A stretch of 64,000 nucleotides of DNA. Origin: Streptomyces sp. NRRL WC-3618 (GTDB taxonomy: Bacteria > Actinomycetota > Actinomycetes > Streptomycetales > Streptomycetaceae). The stretch's first letter is position 1. Each line of letters opens with the position of its first letter. Below, one piece after another: positions 42,212 to 51,360 of this stretch. The notes below the pieces were generated by a model that had not been told where the DNA came from, did no database searches, and saw nothing but the letters and a program-made list of their open reading frames with translations. The position numbers and the translations under genes are program-made. The stretch lies in assembly GCF_001280005.1 (NCBI RefSeq), contig NZ_LGDW01000444.1, positions 1 to 64,000 on the forward strand, read 5' to 3'.

Positions 42212-42241
42212 GTCACTCACCCTTTCCGGCTCCGGTATCGG

Positions 42242-42316
42242 ACGACACCGTTTCGTACAGCTCCGCCGTACGTCAATGAACATACCCCGAGAATCAAAGA
42301 AACGAAACGGTTTCGT
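42242..42316. promoter_or_regulatory. two TetR-type operators upstream of the TetR-MMPL unit
   Basis: ACGAAAC-G-GTTTCGT at 42302-42316 is a perfect 7+1+7 palindrome. ACGACAC-C-GTTTCGT at 42242-42256 has the same design with one mismatch. They lie 31 and 91 bp before the TetR start, in the region shared with the divergent tricorn-type protease gene at 42468, which might therefore be co-regulated. Confidence 0.65.
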
Positions 42317-42467
42317 ACGTGTCCTCGCTCACGGACGGAATCCGGGCATCTCCACGAACTCCTCATGCACCTCCGGACGCCTCCATGTGCACGATTTTTC
42401 CTGAGTTGCCAGCATTAATACGGCGTCCGGAGTTGCTGGCGCCCCATTTGCGGAAAAGCATGGGGAC

Positions 42468-45400
42468 GTGAGCTATCTGCGTCTGCCCCACCTCAGCGGA
42501 GACCTGCTGTGCTTCGTCGCCGAGGACGATCTCTGGCTCGCCCGCCTCGACGGAGAGACCGGAGGAGCCGGCCCGGGCGGCGACGGCCGTGCCTGGCGGC
42601 TCACCGTCGACCGTACGAAGATCGGGCACCCGCGTTTCTCGCCCGACGGCCGGCACATCGCGTACACGAGCTGGCGCAGCCTCGTGCCCGAGATCCACCG
42701 GGTGCCGGTGGACGGCGGCCCGGCGCGGCGGCTCAGCTACTGGGGCAGCGCCGACACCCAGGTCTGCGGCTGGTCCCCGGACGGGGACATCCTCGCCGTC
42801 ACCTCCCACGGCCAGCCTTTCTCCTACTTCACCTGGGCCTACAGCGTCCCGGCGGACGGCGGCCCCGGCGGCCGGCTGCCCTGGGGTCCGGTCTCCGACA
42901 TCAAGGTCGCGGACATCGACGGCGAGCGCCGCAGCCTCCTCCTCACCGGCACCCCGCCCCACGAGCCGGCCGGCTGGAAGCGCTACCGGGGCGGCGCGAC
43001 CGGCCGGCTCTGGCTGCACGGCGAGCGGCTGCTTCCCGACCTCGAGGGCCACCTCCACTCGCCCATGTTCGTCGGCGACCGCATCGCCTTCCTCTCCGAC
43101 CACGAAGGCATCGGCAACCTGTACTCGTGCGCGTACGACGGTTCCGGCCTGCGCCGCCACACCGACCACGACGCCTTCTACGCCCGGCACGCCTCCAGCG
43201 ACGGCACCCGGGTCGTCTACCAGTGCGCGGGCGACCTGTGGATCGTCGACGACCTCGCCGCCGACTCCCTCCCGCGCCGCCTCGACGTGCGGCTCGGCGG
43301 TCCGCGCGCGGGCCGGCGTACGTACCAGGTGCCCGCCGCGCAGCACGTCGACGGCATCTCGGTCGACGAGACGGGCCGCGCGAGCGCCGTCGTCGTACGC
43401 GGCAGCCTGTACTGGCTGACTCATCGGGACGGCCCGGCCCGGACGATCACGGACACCCCGGGGGTACGGGTCCGGCTGCCCGAGATGCTCGGCTCGGGCG
43501 GGCAGGTCGCGTACGTCACGGACGCGGAGGGCGAGGACGCGATCGAGATCGCCTATCTGCCGAGGGCCAGCGGGGAGCGGCAGCCGAGGCGGCTGGCGTC
43601 CGGCGCACTGGGCCGGGTACTGGAACTGGTGTCCGACCCGGCGGGCGAACGGCTCGCGATCGCCGCCCACGACGGCCGCCTCCTCCTCATCGACGCAACG
43701 GAGGAGTCGGACGGCGAGGTCACCGAGCTGATCCGCTCCATCAACGGACCGGTCACCGACCTCGCCTTCTCCCCGGACGGCGCCTGGCTGACCTGGTCGC
43801 ACCCGGGCATCGGCCGCTCGCTGCGCCAGATCAAGATGGCCCGTATAAAGGACCGCCTGATCGTCGACGTGACCAACGGCCGCTTCGAGGACGAGAACCC
43901 GGTCTTCACGCGCGACGGCCGCTATCTCGCGTTCCTCTCCTGGCGCGGCTTCGACCCCGTGTACGACGTCCACACCGGCGACCTCTCCTTCCCGCTCGGC
44001 TGCCGCCCCTACCTGGTCCCCCTCTCCTCCGCCACGCCCTCCCCCTTCGCCCTGTCCCCCCACGGGCGGCCGGCCGCCGGAGGCCTGGACCCGGTCGAGG
44101 ACGAGGGCGAGGGCGCCGACGGGACGGTGATCGTCGAGGTCGAGGGCCTGGAGAGCCGGGTGACGCCCTTCCCGGTCACCGCCTCCAAGTACTCGGCGCT
44201 GTGTCCGGTCGCGGGCGGCGGGCTGGTGTGGCTGCGCTGGCCGATCTCGGGCGCGCTGGGCGAGACGTTCGCGAACCCGGCCGACATGACCGGCCGGCCG
44301 ACGCTCGAACACTTCAACATCAGCAAGGCGAAGAAGTCCGAACTCGTCGAGCACCTCGACTGGTTCGCGCTGAGCGGCGACGCCTCACGGCTGGTCGTCG
44401 TCGACGAGGACGAGCTGCGGGCGGTGCCGTCCAGCGACCCGGGCGACAGCGACACGACCGTCTGGATCGATCTGCGCCGGGTCATGCACGAGGTCGACCC
44501 GCCTGCGGAATGGCGCCAGTCCTATGAGGAGGCGGGCCGGCTGATCCGCGCCTACTTCTGGGAACCCCGGATGTGCGGCATCGACTGGGACGCGGTACTC
44601 GCGCAGTACCGCCCGCTCCTGGAACGGGTCGCGTCCCCCGACGAGTTCGCCGACCTGCTGAGGGAGGTACTGGGCGAGCTGGGCACCTCCCACGCCTACG
44701 TGACACCCTCCCGCCGCAACGAGGGGCCACCCCACTACCAGCGCCGCCAAGGCCTGCTGGGCGCCAACTTCGTACGCAGGGAGGGCGGTTGGATGCTGGA
44801 CCGGATCCTCCCCGGCGACTCCTCCGACTCCAAGGCCCGTTCCCCGCTGGCCGGTTCGGGAATCCGGGAGGGCGCGCTGCTCACCCATGTGGACGGACGC
44901 CCGGTGGATCCGGTGACGGGCCCGTTCCCGTTGCTCGCCGGAGCGGGCGGTACGACGGTGGAGCTGACGTTCACCGCGGCCGAGGACGCTTCGGCTGAGG
45001 GCGCGGGCCGGGCGCGGAGGGTCGCCGTGGTCCCCCTCGTCGACGAACGGCCGTTGCGCTACCAGGACTGGGTGGCCAAACGCCGGGAAGTGGTACGGGA
45101 GGTGAGCGGCGGGCGGTGCGGCTATCTGCACATCCCCGACATGGGCGGCTCGGGCTGGGCCCAGTTCAACCGCGACCTGCGCATGGAGGTGTCGAGGCCC
45201 GCCCTCATCGTCGACGTGCGCGGCAACGCGGGCGGCCACATCAGCGAACTGGTGGTGGAGAAGCTGACGCGCACGATCCTGGGCTGGGACCTGACGCGCG
45301 ACGCCCAGCCGGTCTCGTACGCGTCGAACGCCCCCCGGGGACCGGTGGTCGCCCTGGCCGACGAGGCGACGTCCTCCGACGGCGACATGATCACGGCGGC

Positions 45401-45767
45401 CTTCAAGCTGCTGAAGCTCGGCCCGGTGGTGGGCCAGCGGACCTGGGGCGGCGTGGTCGGCATGACCGGCCGCCACCGCCTGGGCGACGGCACGGTGATC
45501 ACGGTCCCGATGAACGCGGCCTGGTTCGACACGTACGGCTGGACGGTCGAGAACCAGGGCGTCGCCCCGGACCTGGAGGCCCTGCGCACCCCCCTGGACT
45601 GGGCGGAGGGCCGCCACGTCGAAATGGACGACGCCATCAGACTGGCCCTGGCCCTCCTCGACACCCACCCAGCGGCAACCCCCCCGACATACGACGAGGT
45701 CCCCAACCGAGCAAGACCACCCCTTCCGCCCCGCCCTTCTCAACAGACGCCGGGCTCACCCACCTAG
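42468..45767 (+). CDS. tricorn-type S41 serine protease
   Basis: 1099 aa, GTG start. The N-terminal half is two beta-propeller domains (repeats such as GHPRFSPDGRHIAYTSWRS, ADTQVCGWSPDGDILAV, LAFSPDGAWLTWSHPG). Then come a helical C1 domain (EAGRLIRAYFWEPRMCGIDW) with the catalytic histidine in GTSHAYV, a PDZ domain (REGALLTHVDGRPVDPVTGP) and the S41 core (LIVDVRGNAGGHI, ADEATSSDGDMITAAFK, nucleophile Ser in SSDGD). Tricorn proteases degrade oligopeptides released by the proteasome. Length and order are normal. Confidence 0.93.
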   Translation: MSYLRLPHLSGDLLCFVAEDDLWLARLDGETGGAGPGGDGRAWRLTVDRTKIGHPRFSPDGRHIAYTSWRSLVPEIHRVPVDGGPARRLSYWGSADTQVCGWSPDGDILAVTSHGQPFSYFTWAYSVPADGGPGGRLPWGPVSDIKVADIDGERRSLLLTGTPPHEPAGWKRYRGGATGRLWLHGERLLPDLEGHLHSPMFVGDRIAFLSDHEGIGNLYSCAYDGSGLRRHTDHDAFYARHASSDGTRVVYQCAGDLWIVDDLAADSLPRRLDVRLGGPRAGRRTYQVPAAQHVDGISVDETGRASAVVVRGSLYWLTHRDGPARTITDTPGVRVRLPEMLGSGGQVAYVTDAEGEDAIEIAYLPRASGERQPRRLASGALGRVLELVSDPAGERLAIAAHDGRLLLIDATEESDGEVTELIRSINGPVTDLAFSPDGAWLTWSHPGIGRSLRQIKMARIKDRLIVDVTNGRFEDENPVFTRDGRYLAFLSWRGFDPVYDVHTGDLSFPLGCRPYLVPLSSATPSPFALSPHGRPAAGGLDPVEDEGEGADGTVIVEVEGLESRVTPFPVTASKYSALCPVAGGGLVWLRWPISGALGETFANPADMTGRPTLEHFNISKAKKSELVEHLDWFALSGDASRLVVVDEDELRAVPSSDPGDSDTTVWIDLRRVMHEVDPPAEWRQSYEEAGRLIRAYFWEPRMCGIDWDAVLAQYRPLLERVASPDEFADLLREVLGELGTSHAYVTPSRRNEGPPHYQRRQGLLGANFVRREGGWMLDRILPGDSSDSKARSPLAGSGIREGALLTHVDGRPVDPVTGPFPLLAGAGGTTVELTFTAAEDASAEGAGRARRVAVVPLVDERPLRYQDWVAKRREVVREVSGGRCGYLHIPDMGGSGWAQFNRDLRMEVSRPALIVDVRGNAGGHISELVVEKLTRTILGWDLTRDAQPVSYASNAPRGPVVALADEATSSDGDMITAAFKLLKLGPVVGQRTWGGVVGMTGRHRLGDGTVITVPMNAAWFDTYGWTVENQGVAPDLEALRTPLDWAEGRHVEMDDAIRLALALLDTHPAATPPTYDEVPNRARPPLPPRPSQQTPGSPT

Positions 45768-45811
45768 GGGTGCGGGGCACTGCGCGACAAGCCCCCACCG
45801 ACCCGCACCCC
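45767..45811. repeat. Streptomyces intergenic repeat, copy 2
   Basis: GGGGTGCGGGGCACTGCGCG followed by ACAAGCCCCCACCGACCCGC. Close match to 13398-13439, again right at a gene end; GGGTGCGGG and CCCGCACCC form a stem and so may terminate the protease transcript. Confidence 0.6.
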
Positions 45812-45849
45812 ACAACGCGACCGAAAGCGGCCCAGAAAACAAAAACGCA

Positions 45850-45879
45850 GGGTGCCCTCGACACAACACGAGGGCACCC
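45850..45879 (-). terminator. rho-independent-like terminator for the small hydrophilic protein gene
   Basis: GGGTGCCCTCG (45850-45860) and CGAGGGCACCC (45869-45879) make a perfect 11-bp stem with an 8-base loop. Read on the minus strand it is followed by a T-rich run (complement of AAACAAAAA), a textbook intrinsic terminator, rare in Streptomyces. Confidence 0.75.
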
Positions 45880-45902
45880 CACGTCAACCGATCAACCCCG
45901 GA

Positions 45903-46148
45903 CTAGATGTCGTAGTCCTGATTGAGCCGATCCTCTTCGTCCTGCATCGCCCGCTGCGTATCGTCCTCACGCGACCGCCCCCGCGCCGGAGTCTCCTCCT
46001 GGCCCGGCCGACGCCGACCCTGCTGGCCGGCCTGGCTGGGCTGGCCGGGCTGGCCCCCCTGACCCGGCTGGCGCTGACCCTTCCGGGTCGGCTCCATCTT
46101 CTCCTTGGCCTGGCGAGCCTTGTCCTTCATCTCGTCCTTCATGCCCAT
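45903..46148 (-). CDS. small hydrophilic Gln/Gly/Pro-rich protein
   Basis: 81 aa, ATG start. A charged helix (MGMKDEMKDKARQAKEKMEP), a repeat-rich middle (GQGGQPGQPSQAGQQG) and an acidic end (QRAMQDEEDRLNQDYDI). Composition is that of a disordered stress-type (CsbD/hydrophilin-like) protein; no specific family is recognised. It ends before a strong intrinsic terminator. Confidence 0.6.
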   Translation of the reverse strand: MGMKDEMKDKARQAKEKMEPTRKGQRQPGQGGQPGQPSQAGQQGRRRPGQEETPARGRSREDDTQRAMQDEEDRLNQDYDI

Positions 46149-46236
46149 GTGGGTTCACTCCCGTAAGTGGGTGAGGGGATGGGGGCTCGACCACATTTAC
46201 ACGCCCACACGAAGCACGCATTTCGATCAGTTACAG

Positions 46237-47154
46237 TCAGTCACTGACGGTGCTCGCGCCACCCCGGCCAACCCCGGCCGCCACCCCCCCAGGCTCCTCA
46301 TCCGCAGCGCCACCCGCCCCCACCAGCCCCGTCCGCATCCCCTGCAACCGCCCCGCGAACCGCCCGACCTCCCGCTGCCCCACCGCACCGATCAGCCCCG
46401 GCAGATACCCGCGCACCCCCTGCGTCCCGCGCAGCCACCACTGCCCGTACACATGGCTGGACCGCCGCTCGATCCCGGCCACGAGCCGGTCGACGGCGGG
46501 CCCCAGCGGATACGTCTTGCTGGCCGGCCACGGCAGCCGCTGCCGCAACTCCCGCATGACGTCGTCCTGGTCGGCACCCCGCACCATGTCCGTGTCGGTC
46601 CACGACAGATACGCGACCCCCACCCCGACACCCTTGTGGCCGACCTCGGCCCGCAGACAGTGCGCGTACGCCTCGACGCCGGACTTGGACGCGCAGTACG
46701 CGGTCATCATCGGCGCCGGAGTCATGGCGGCCAGGGACGCGATCTGGAGGAGATACCCCCGGCTCTCGGTCAGCGCCGGCAGAAACGCCCGCGCGGTGAC
46801 CGCCGCCCCGATGAGGTTGACCTCGATGACCCGCCGCCACGCCTGCGGATCGGAGTCGACGAAGGGCCCGCCGCTCGCGACCCCGGCGTTGGCGACGACG
46901 ATGTCGACCTTCCCGAACCGCTCCTTGACCTCCGCCGCGACCCGGGTCATCGCCTCGTGGTCGGTGACGTCGGCGTGCCAGTACGCGCTGTCGGTGTGCA
47001 GCCGTTCGGCCACGCCCTTGAGCGCCTCGGCCTCCAGCCCGACCAGCGCGACCCTGGCCCCCCGGGCGGAGAGCTTGCGCGCGAGCAGCTCACCGACCCC
47101 CCGAGCGGCCCCCGTGACGACAGCGACCTGTCCGTCCAGCCTGACCCTGCTCAT
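46237..47154 (-). CDS. short-chain dehydrogenase/reductase (SDR)
   Basis: 305 aa. Rossmann motif TGAARGVGE (about residues 15-23), VVANAGVASGG (NAG, about 86-96), catalytic Ser in LLQIASLAAMT and Tyr-Lys in YCASKSG (about 153-159). The roughly 50-residue C-terminal extension is Gly/Ala-rich. Last gene of a three-gene operon with an alpha/beta hydrolase and a flavin monooxygenase; its start overlaps the hydrolase stop by 4 bp. Probably oxidises or reduces an alcohol/ketone in the same pathway. Confidence 0.9.
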   Translation of the reverse strand: MSRVRLDGQVAVVTGAARGVGELLARKLSARGARVALVGLEAEALKGVAERLHTDSAYWHADVTDHEAMTRVAAEVKERFGKVDIVVANAGVASGGPFVDSDPQAWRRVIEVNLIGAAVTARAFLPALTESRGYLLQIASLAAMTPAPMMTAYCASKSGVEAYAHCLRAEVGHKGVGVGVAYLSWTDTDMVRGADQDDVMRELRQRLPWPASKTYPLGPAVDRLVAGIERRSSHVYGQWWLRGTQGVRGYLPGLIGAVGQREVGRFAGRLQGMRTGLVGAGGAADEEPGGVAAGVGRGGASTVSD

Positions 47155-48119
47155 GCGCCCTCCTCGATACGTACGCCGACCTGATTGCCCCGCGACCCCA
47201 ACTGCCCGTAGGCCAAGACCAGTTCACGAATCACCCCGGCCACCTCGCCCGGCGCCTCGACCGGAGTCATGTGCCCGAGCCCGGCCAGCTCGATAACGCC
47301 GTGGCAGTCGGGCAGCGCGGCGGCCAGTGCCCGCGCGTGCACAGGCGGGGTGAGCCGATCGGCCGTACCGACGACGACGGCGGCCGGAACCATCAACTCC
47401 CGCACCTGATCATCGAGTTGGATCCTGTCCAGCACCCGCGCCCACGAGTACCGCGCCTTGCGCGGGCAGGCGTGCACGATCCGGGCGCACTCCTCGACCA
47501 TCGCCGGCGTCGAACCGGCGCCCATCGTCGCGTACTTGAGGAGACGCCGGGAGAGAGGCGTCACCGGTCCGAGCGGGGCGCGTGAGCTGAGGCTTCGCCG
47601 GGTGAGCCAGGTGCGCAGCCGCCCGGCGCGCATCGGGAGGACCAGCGCCTCGGCGACCAGCCGCGAACTGCCGGTACTGCACAGCAGTACGGCCGCCGCG
47701 TGCTCCCGGAAACCCGGTCGCGCGGACGCGGCCAGCACCGTCATGCCGCCCATGGAGTGACCGACGACCACGGCTTTCTCACCGGGCCCGAGGGTGGCGG
47801 CGAGGACGGCTTCCAGGTCGTCGGCGAGTGCGTCGGTACTGCAGCCGGGGCTCGCCGGGCTGCGTCCGTGGCCGCGCTGGTCGTAGGCCACGACCCGGTG
47901 ATCGGAGGCGAGTTCGCGGATCTGGGCGGCCCAGAAGGCGGTGGAGCAGGTCCAGCCGTGCGAGAGGACGACCACGGGGGCGTCGTCCGCGCCGTGCACC
48001 TCGACATGCAGCCGGGCGCCGTCGACGGACACGGCGGTGAGTTCACGAACGGGTATGGGTGGTGTGGCCGGACGGTCCGCCACGGAGGTCCGGCGCGTCG
48101 ATCGCGACAGCCGACTCAT
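47151..48119 (-). CDS. alpha/beta hydrolase
   Basis: 322 aa. The nucleophile elbow VGHSMGG (about residues 117-123), oxyanion region LSHGWTCST, acid in VVGTADRLTPP and histidine in LAGLGHMTPVE form a complete triad. Coupled by 4-bp overlaps to the monooxygenase upstream and the SDR downstream. In this context it could hydrolyse the ester or lactone made by the monooxygenase. Confidence 0.9.
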   Translation of the reverse strand: MSRLSRSTRRTSVADRPATPPIPVRELTAVSVDGARLHVEVHGADDAPVVVLSHGWTCSTAFWAAQIRELASDHRVVAYDQRGHGRSPASPGCSTDALADDLEAVLAATLGPGEKAVVVGHSMGGMTVLAASARPGFREHAAAVLLCSTGSSRLVAEALVLPMRAGRLRTWLTRRSLSSRAPLGPVTPLSRRLLKYATMGAGSTPAMVEECARIVHACPRKARYSWARVLDRIQLDDQVRELMVPAAVVVGTADRLTPPVHARALAAALPDCHGVIELAGLGHMTPVEAPGEVAGVIRELVLAYGQLGSRGNQVGVRIEEGA

Positions 48120-49669
48120 GCGCCCACCTCCACAGGCGAGTTGACGTCATCCTGTGGCGACCTCGCCCGCAGGACCTGGTACTCGGTGAGGTCCACGCGC
48201 CGGGTCGCCCGCCGGAACTCGGACGTCGTACCCGGCCAGACGGTGGTGTTGCGCCCGTTCGCGTCGAGGTACCAGCTGCTGCATCCGCCCGTGTTCCACA
48301 CCGTGCGCAGCATCCGCTCCTGGAGCCGGTCGTTCCAGACGTCGACGGCGGCGGGCCGGGCATCAAGGGCGACGCGGCCGCCGAGGACGTCCAACTGCCG
48401 TACGTAGTCGGCGAGATAGTTCAGCTGGGATTCGATCATGAGGATCATCGAGGAGTTCCCGAGGCCGGTGTTGGGCCCGATGACCGTCATCCAGTTGGGG
48501 AACCCGGCGGCGGACGCCCCGCGCAGCGCCCGCATCCCGCGCTCCGCCCAGGCCTCGGCGAGCGTACGCCCGTCCGCGCCGACGACCCGGTCGGCGATGG
48601 GCATGTCGGTGACGTGGAACCCCGTACCGAAGACGATGGCGTCGACCTCGGCCGAACTCCCGTCGGCCGCAACGACGGTGGCTCCCCGGACCTCGCTCAG
48701 CCCGCTCGCCACCACGTCGACGTTGGGCCGGGTGAGCGCCGGGTAGTACTCGCTCGACAGGAGGATGCGCTTGCATCCGATGCGGTAGTCAGGGGTGAGT
48801 TTCGCGCGCAGGGCCGGATCCTTGACCGCGCGGTGCATATTGCGTCGGGCCACCGCCTCCACCACCCCGAGCTCACCCGGATGCCTGGTGAACGCCTGGA
48901 CCTGCAACTCCCGTACGCCCCAGGAGAGTCCGCGCCGCAGCCGGGTGGTGAAGGGCAACGCGCGGTGCACGGCGCGTTCGGCGTCGCCGATGGCGCGGTC
49001 GACGCGGGGCATCACCCAGGGCGGGGTGCGCTGGAAGAGGGTGAGGTGGGAGACGTCGGGCTGGACGGCGGGGACGATCTGGATGGCGGAGGCCCCGGTC
49101 CCGACCATCGCGACCCGCTTGCCTCGCAGGTCGTAGTCGTGGTCCCAGCGGGCGGAGTGGAAGACCTTGCCGGGGAAGGTGTCGAGGCCGGGGACATCCG
49201 GCACCTTGGGATCGGACAGGGGCCCGGTGGCGGACACGACGAGATCGGCGAGAAGAGTCCCGCTGCTGGTCTCGACGACCCACACCAGCCGTCTGTTGTC
49301 CCACGTCATCTTCTTCACCTCGGAGTTGAGGCGGAGATGGGGCCGCAGCCCGAAGACGTCGGTGACGCGCTCCAGGTAGGCGCGGATGTGTTCCTGCCCG
49401 GAGAAGGCGCGCGGCCAGTCGGGATTGGGCGCGAAGGAGAACGAGTACAGGTGGGAGGGGACGTCGCAGGCGCATCCCGGATAGCTGTTGTCGCGCCAGG
49501 TCCCGCCGACGCTGCCGGCCCGCTCCAGCACGACGAAGTCGGTGACCCCTTCGCGGCGCAGCCGCACGGCGGCCCCGAGTCCCCCGAAACCGGACCCGAT
49601 CACCGCCACCCGCACATGTTCGTGTCCGGCGTCCTGCTCGGCCTTCTGCTCGGCGTCCTGTTCGGCCAT
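48116..49669 (-). CDS. Baeyer-Villiger-type flavin monooxygenase
   Basis: 517 aa from the ATG at 49669 (AAGGG six bases before; a GTG 18 bp upstream is possible). FAD site VAVIGSGFGGLGAAVRL, the class B signature region FPGKVFHSARWD (FxGxxxHxxxWD form), NADPH site RVAMVGTGASAIQIV and the late ATGP/GTGFHVTD blocks are all present. Together with the coupled hydrolase and SDR it forms a ketone-to-ester degradation or modification unit, laid out like the mycobacterial mymA (monooxygenase-LipR-SadH) operon. Confidence 0.9.
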   Translation of the reverse strand: MAEQDAEQKAEQDAGHEHVRVAVIGSGFGGLGAAVRLRREGVTDFVVLERAGSVGGTWRDNSYPGCACDVPSHLYSFSFAPNPDWPRAFSGQEHIRAYLERVTDVFGLRPHLRLNSEVKKMTWDNRRLVWVVETSSGTLLADLVVSATGPLSDPKVPDVPGLDTFPGKVFHSARWDHDYDLRGKRVAMVGTGASAIQIVPAVQPDVSHLTLFQRTPPWVMPRVDRAIGDAERAVHRALPFTTRLRRGLSWGVRELQVQAFTRHPGELGVVEAVARRNMHRAVKDPALRAKLTPDYRIGCKRILLSSEYYPALTRPNVDVVASGLSEVRGATVVAADGSSAEVDAIVFGTGFHVTDMPIADRVVGADGRTLAEAWAERGMRALRGASAAGFPNWMTVIGPNTGLGNSSMILMIESQLNYLADYVRQLDVLGGRVALDARPAAVDVWNDRLQERMLRTVWNTGGCSSWYLDANGRNTTVWPGTTSEFRRATRRVDLTEYQVLRARSPQDDVNSPVEVGA

Positions 49670-49695
49670 GCCGATGCCCTTCCCCACGCGACCGT

Positions 49696-49711
49696 GCCAG
49701 TGAATACTGGC
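49696..49711. promoter_or_regulatory. palindrome in the MerR/monooxygenase divergent region
   Basis: GCCAGT (49696-49701), GAAT, ACTGGC (49706-49711) is a perfect 6-4-6 inverted repeat, 27 bp from the monooxygenase start and 87 bp from the divergent MerR gene. It is a plausible MerR-family operator for the operon. Confidence 0.5.
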
Positions 49712-49797
49712 GCAATGGGGAGAGTAGAGCAGGTCCGTACCGATGGGTAGGGTCCGGGAGAGGGAAAGTTACCGCGAGTACGCCATAGGGTTCCGAC

Positions 49798-50460
49798 GTG
49801 GCAGACGCAGCTGAGAACGCCGAACAGCGTGAGTACCGGATGGAGGAGCTGGCCGAGTTGGCCGGCATCACCGTCCGCACCCTGCGCTTCTACCGCGAAC
49901 GCAAACTGATCCCGCCGCCCCGCCGCGAGGGCCGCATCGCCTGGTACGACGACCACCACCTGGCCCGCCTGCGCACGATCTCGGCGCTGCTGGAACGCGG
50001 GCACACCCTCAACGGCATCGCGGAACTCGCCGAGGCCTTCGACCACGGCCGCGACGTCGCCGACCTGCTCGGCCTCGGCGCCCCCACCGAGGAGATCCCG
50101 GTCCGCCTCACCCCCGAGGAACTCGCCGACCGCTTCGGCCCGGACGCCACACCCGAGAACCTCGCGGCCTCGATGGACCTCGGCTACCTGGGCACCGACG
50201 GCGAGCAGATCGTCCACATCAGCCGCAGCCTCCTGGACGCGGCGTCGGCGCTGGTCCAGGAGGGCATCCCGCTCTCGGCAGTCCTGGCGGCGGGCAAACG
50301 GGTACGCGACCACGCGGACGCCCTGGCCGAGATCTTCACGGACGTGATCCTCACCCACACCCCGGACGCGGACCCGACCCGGCTGCGCCCGCTGGCGCGC
50401 GGGGTGGTGGAGGCGGAACTGTCCCTGGCGCTGGACCGCCGGATGCGCCGCCGCCAGTGA
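49798..50460 (+). CDS. MerR-family transcriptional regulator
   Basis: 220 aa, GTG start. YRMEELAELAGITVRTLRFYRERKLIPPPRREGRIAWYDDHHLARLRTI at residues 11-60 is a MerR HTH; the rest is a helical effector region without metal-binding cysteines. It is divergent from the monooxygenase-hydrolase-SDR operon, 128 bp apart, with a palindrome between, and most likely controls it in response to an organic ligand. Confidence 0.9.
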   Translation: MADAAENAEQREYRMEELAELAGITVRTLRFYRERKLIPPPRREGRIAWYDDHHLARLRTISALLERGHTLNGIAELAEAFDHGRDVADLLGLGAPTEEIPVRLTPEELADRFGPDATPENLAASMDLGYLGTDGEQIVHISRSLLDAASALVQEGIPLSAVLAAGKRVRDHADALAEIFTDVILTHTPDADPTRLRPLARGVVEAELSLALDRRMRRRQ

Positions 50461-50488
50461 CCACGGCCGCTACGGGCATCAGGGGCAC

Positions 50489-51292
50489 TCAGAGGTCGTA
50501 GACGACCGTGACCGGCGCATGGTCCGACCAGCGCTCCGCATGCGTCGCCGCCCGTTCGACGTACGCCTTGACCGCCTTGGCGGCGAGTCCGGGCGTCGAG
50601 ATCTCGTAGTCGATGCGCCAACCCGAGTCGTTGTCGAAGGCCCGCCCCCGGTACGACCACCACGAGTACGGCCCCTCGACGTCGGGATGCAGCGCCCGTA
50701 CGACGTCCACGAACCCGCCGTCCGCCTCGTCGAGCACCCGCCCGAGCCACGCCCTCTCCTCCGGCAGGAATCCGGAGTTCTTCTGGTTGGCGCGCCAGTT
50801 CTTGAGGTCGGCCGGCTGGTGGGCGATGTTCCAGTCGCCGCACACGACCACCTCGCGCCCGTCGGCGGCGGCCCGCTCCCGCAGCTCCTTCAGATGGGCG
50901 AGGAACTCGCCCATGAAGCGGATCTTCTCGTCCTGCCGTTCCGTGCCGACCTCACCGGACGGCAGATACAGACTGGCGACGGTGACACCGGGCAGGTCGG
51001 CCTCGACATACCGGCCGCTGCCGTCGAACTCGGCGGAGCCGAAGCCGACCTGGACGCGGTCGGGCTCGCGGCGCGTGTAGAGGGAGACGCCGGCGCGGCC
51101 CTTGGCGGCGGCGGGCGCGTGCGTGACGTACCAGCCCTCGGGGGCCCGGACCTCCTCGGGCAGCTGTTGCGGTTCGGCGCGCACCTCCTGGAGGCACAGC
51201 ACATCGGCGGAGGTCTCGGCGAGCCACTCCACGAAGCCCTTCTTCGCGGCGGCGCGGAGTCCGTTCACATTCACACTGGTGACAGTCAGCAC
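50489..51292 (-). CDS. xth: exodeoxyribonuclease III (AP endonuclease family)
   Basis: 267 aa. Characteristic blocks: TSVNVNGLRAAAKKGF, DVLCLQEVRAE (metal Glu), VASLYLPSGE, VVCGDWNIAHQPADLKNW, WSYRGRAFDNDSGWRIDYEI and the C-terminal RWSDHAPVTV with the catalytic His. Functions in base-excision repair. Full length and intact. Confidence 0.95.
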   Translation of the reverse strand: MLTVTSVNVNGLRAAAKKGFVEWLAETSADVLCLQEVRAEPQQLPEEVRAPEGWYVTHAPAAAKGRAGVSLYTRREPDRVQVGFGSAEFDGSGRYVEADLPGVTVASLYLPSGEVGTERQDEKIRFMGEFLAHLKELRERAAADGREVVVCGDWNIAHQPADLKNWRANQKNSGFLPEERAWLGRVLDEADGGFVDVVRALHPDVEGPYSWWSYRGRAFDNDSGWRIDYEISTPGLAAKAVKAYVERAATHAERWSDHAPVTVVYDL

Positions 51293-51360
51293 TCGGGCAC
51301 GATACCCGCCGGCGGAAACCCCCTGGCGACGGCAACCTGCATAGATGTACCTTATGCGGT

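Noticed and set aside
42363..44354. A 663-residue minus-strand ORF opposite the tricorn protease
   Set aside because: Composition of an antisense shadow (Gly/Arg/Asp/Val repeats) with no motifs.
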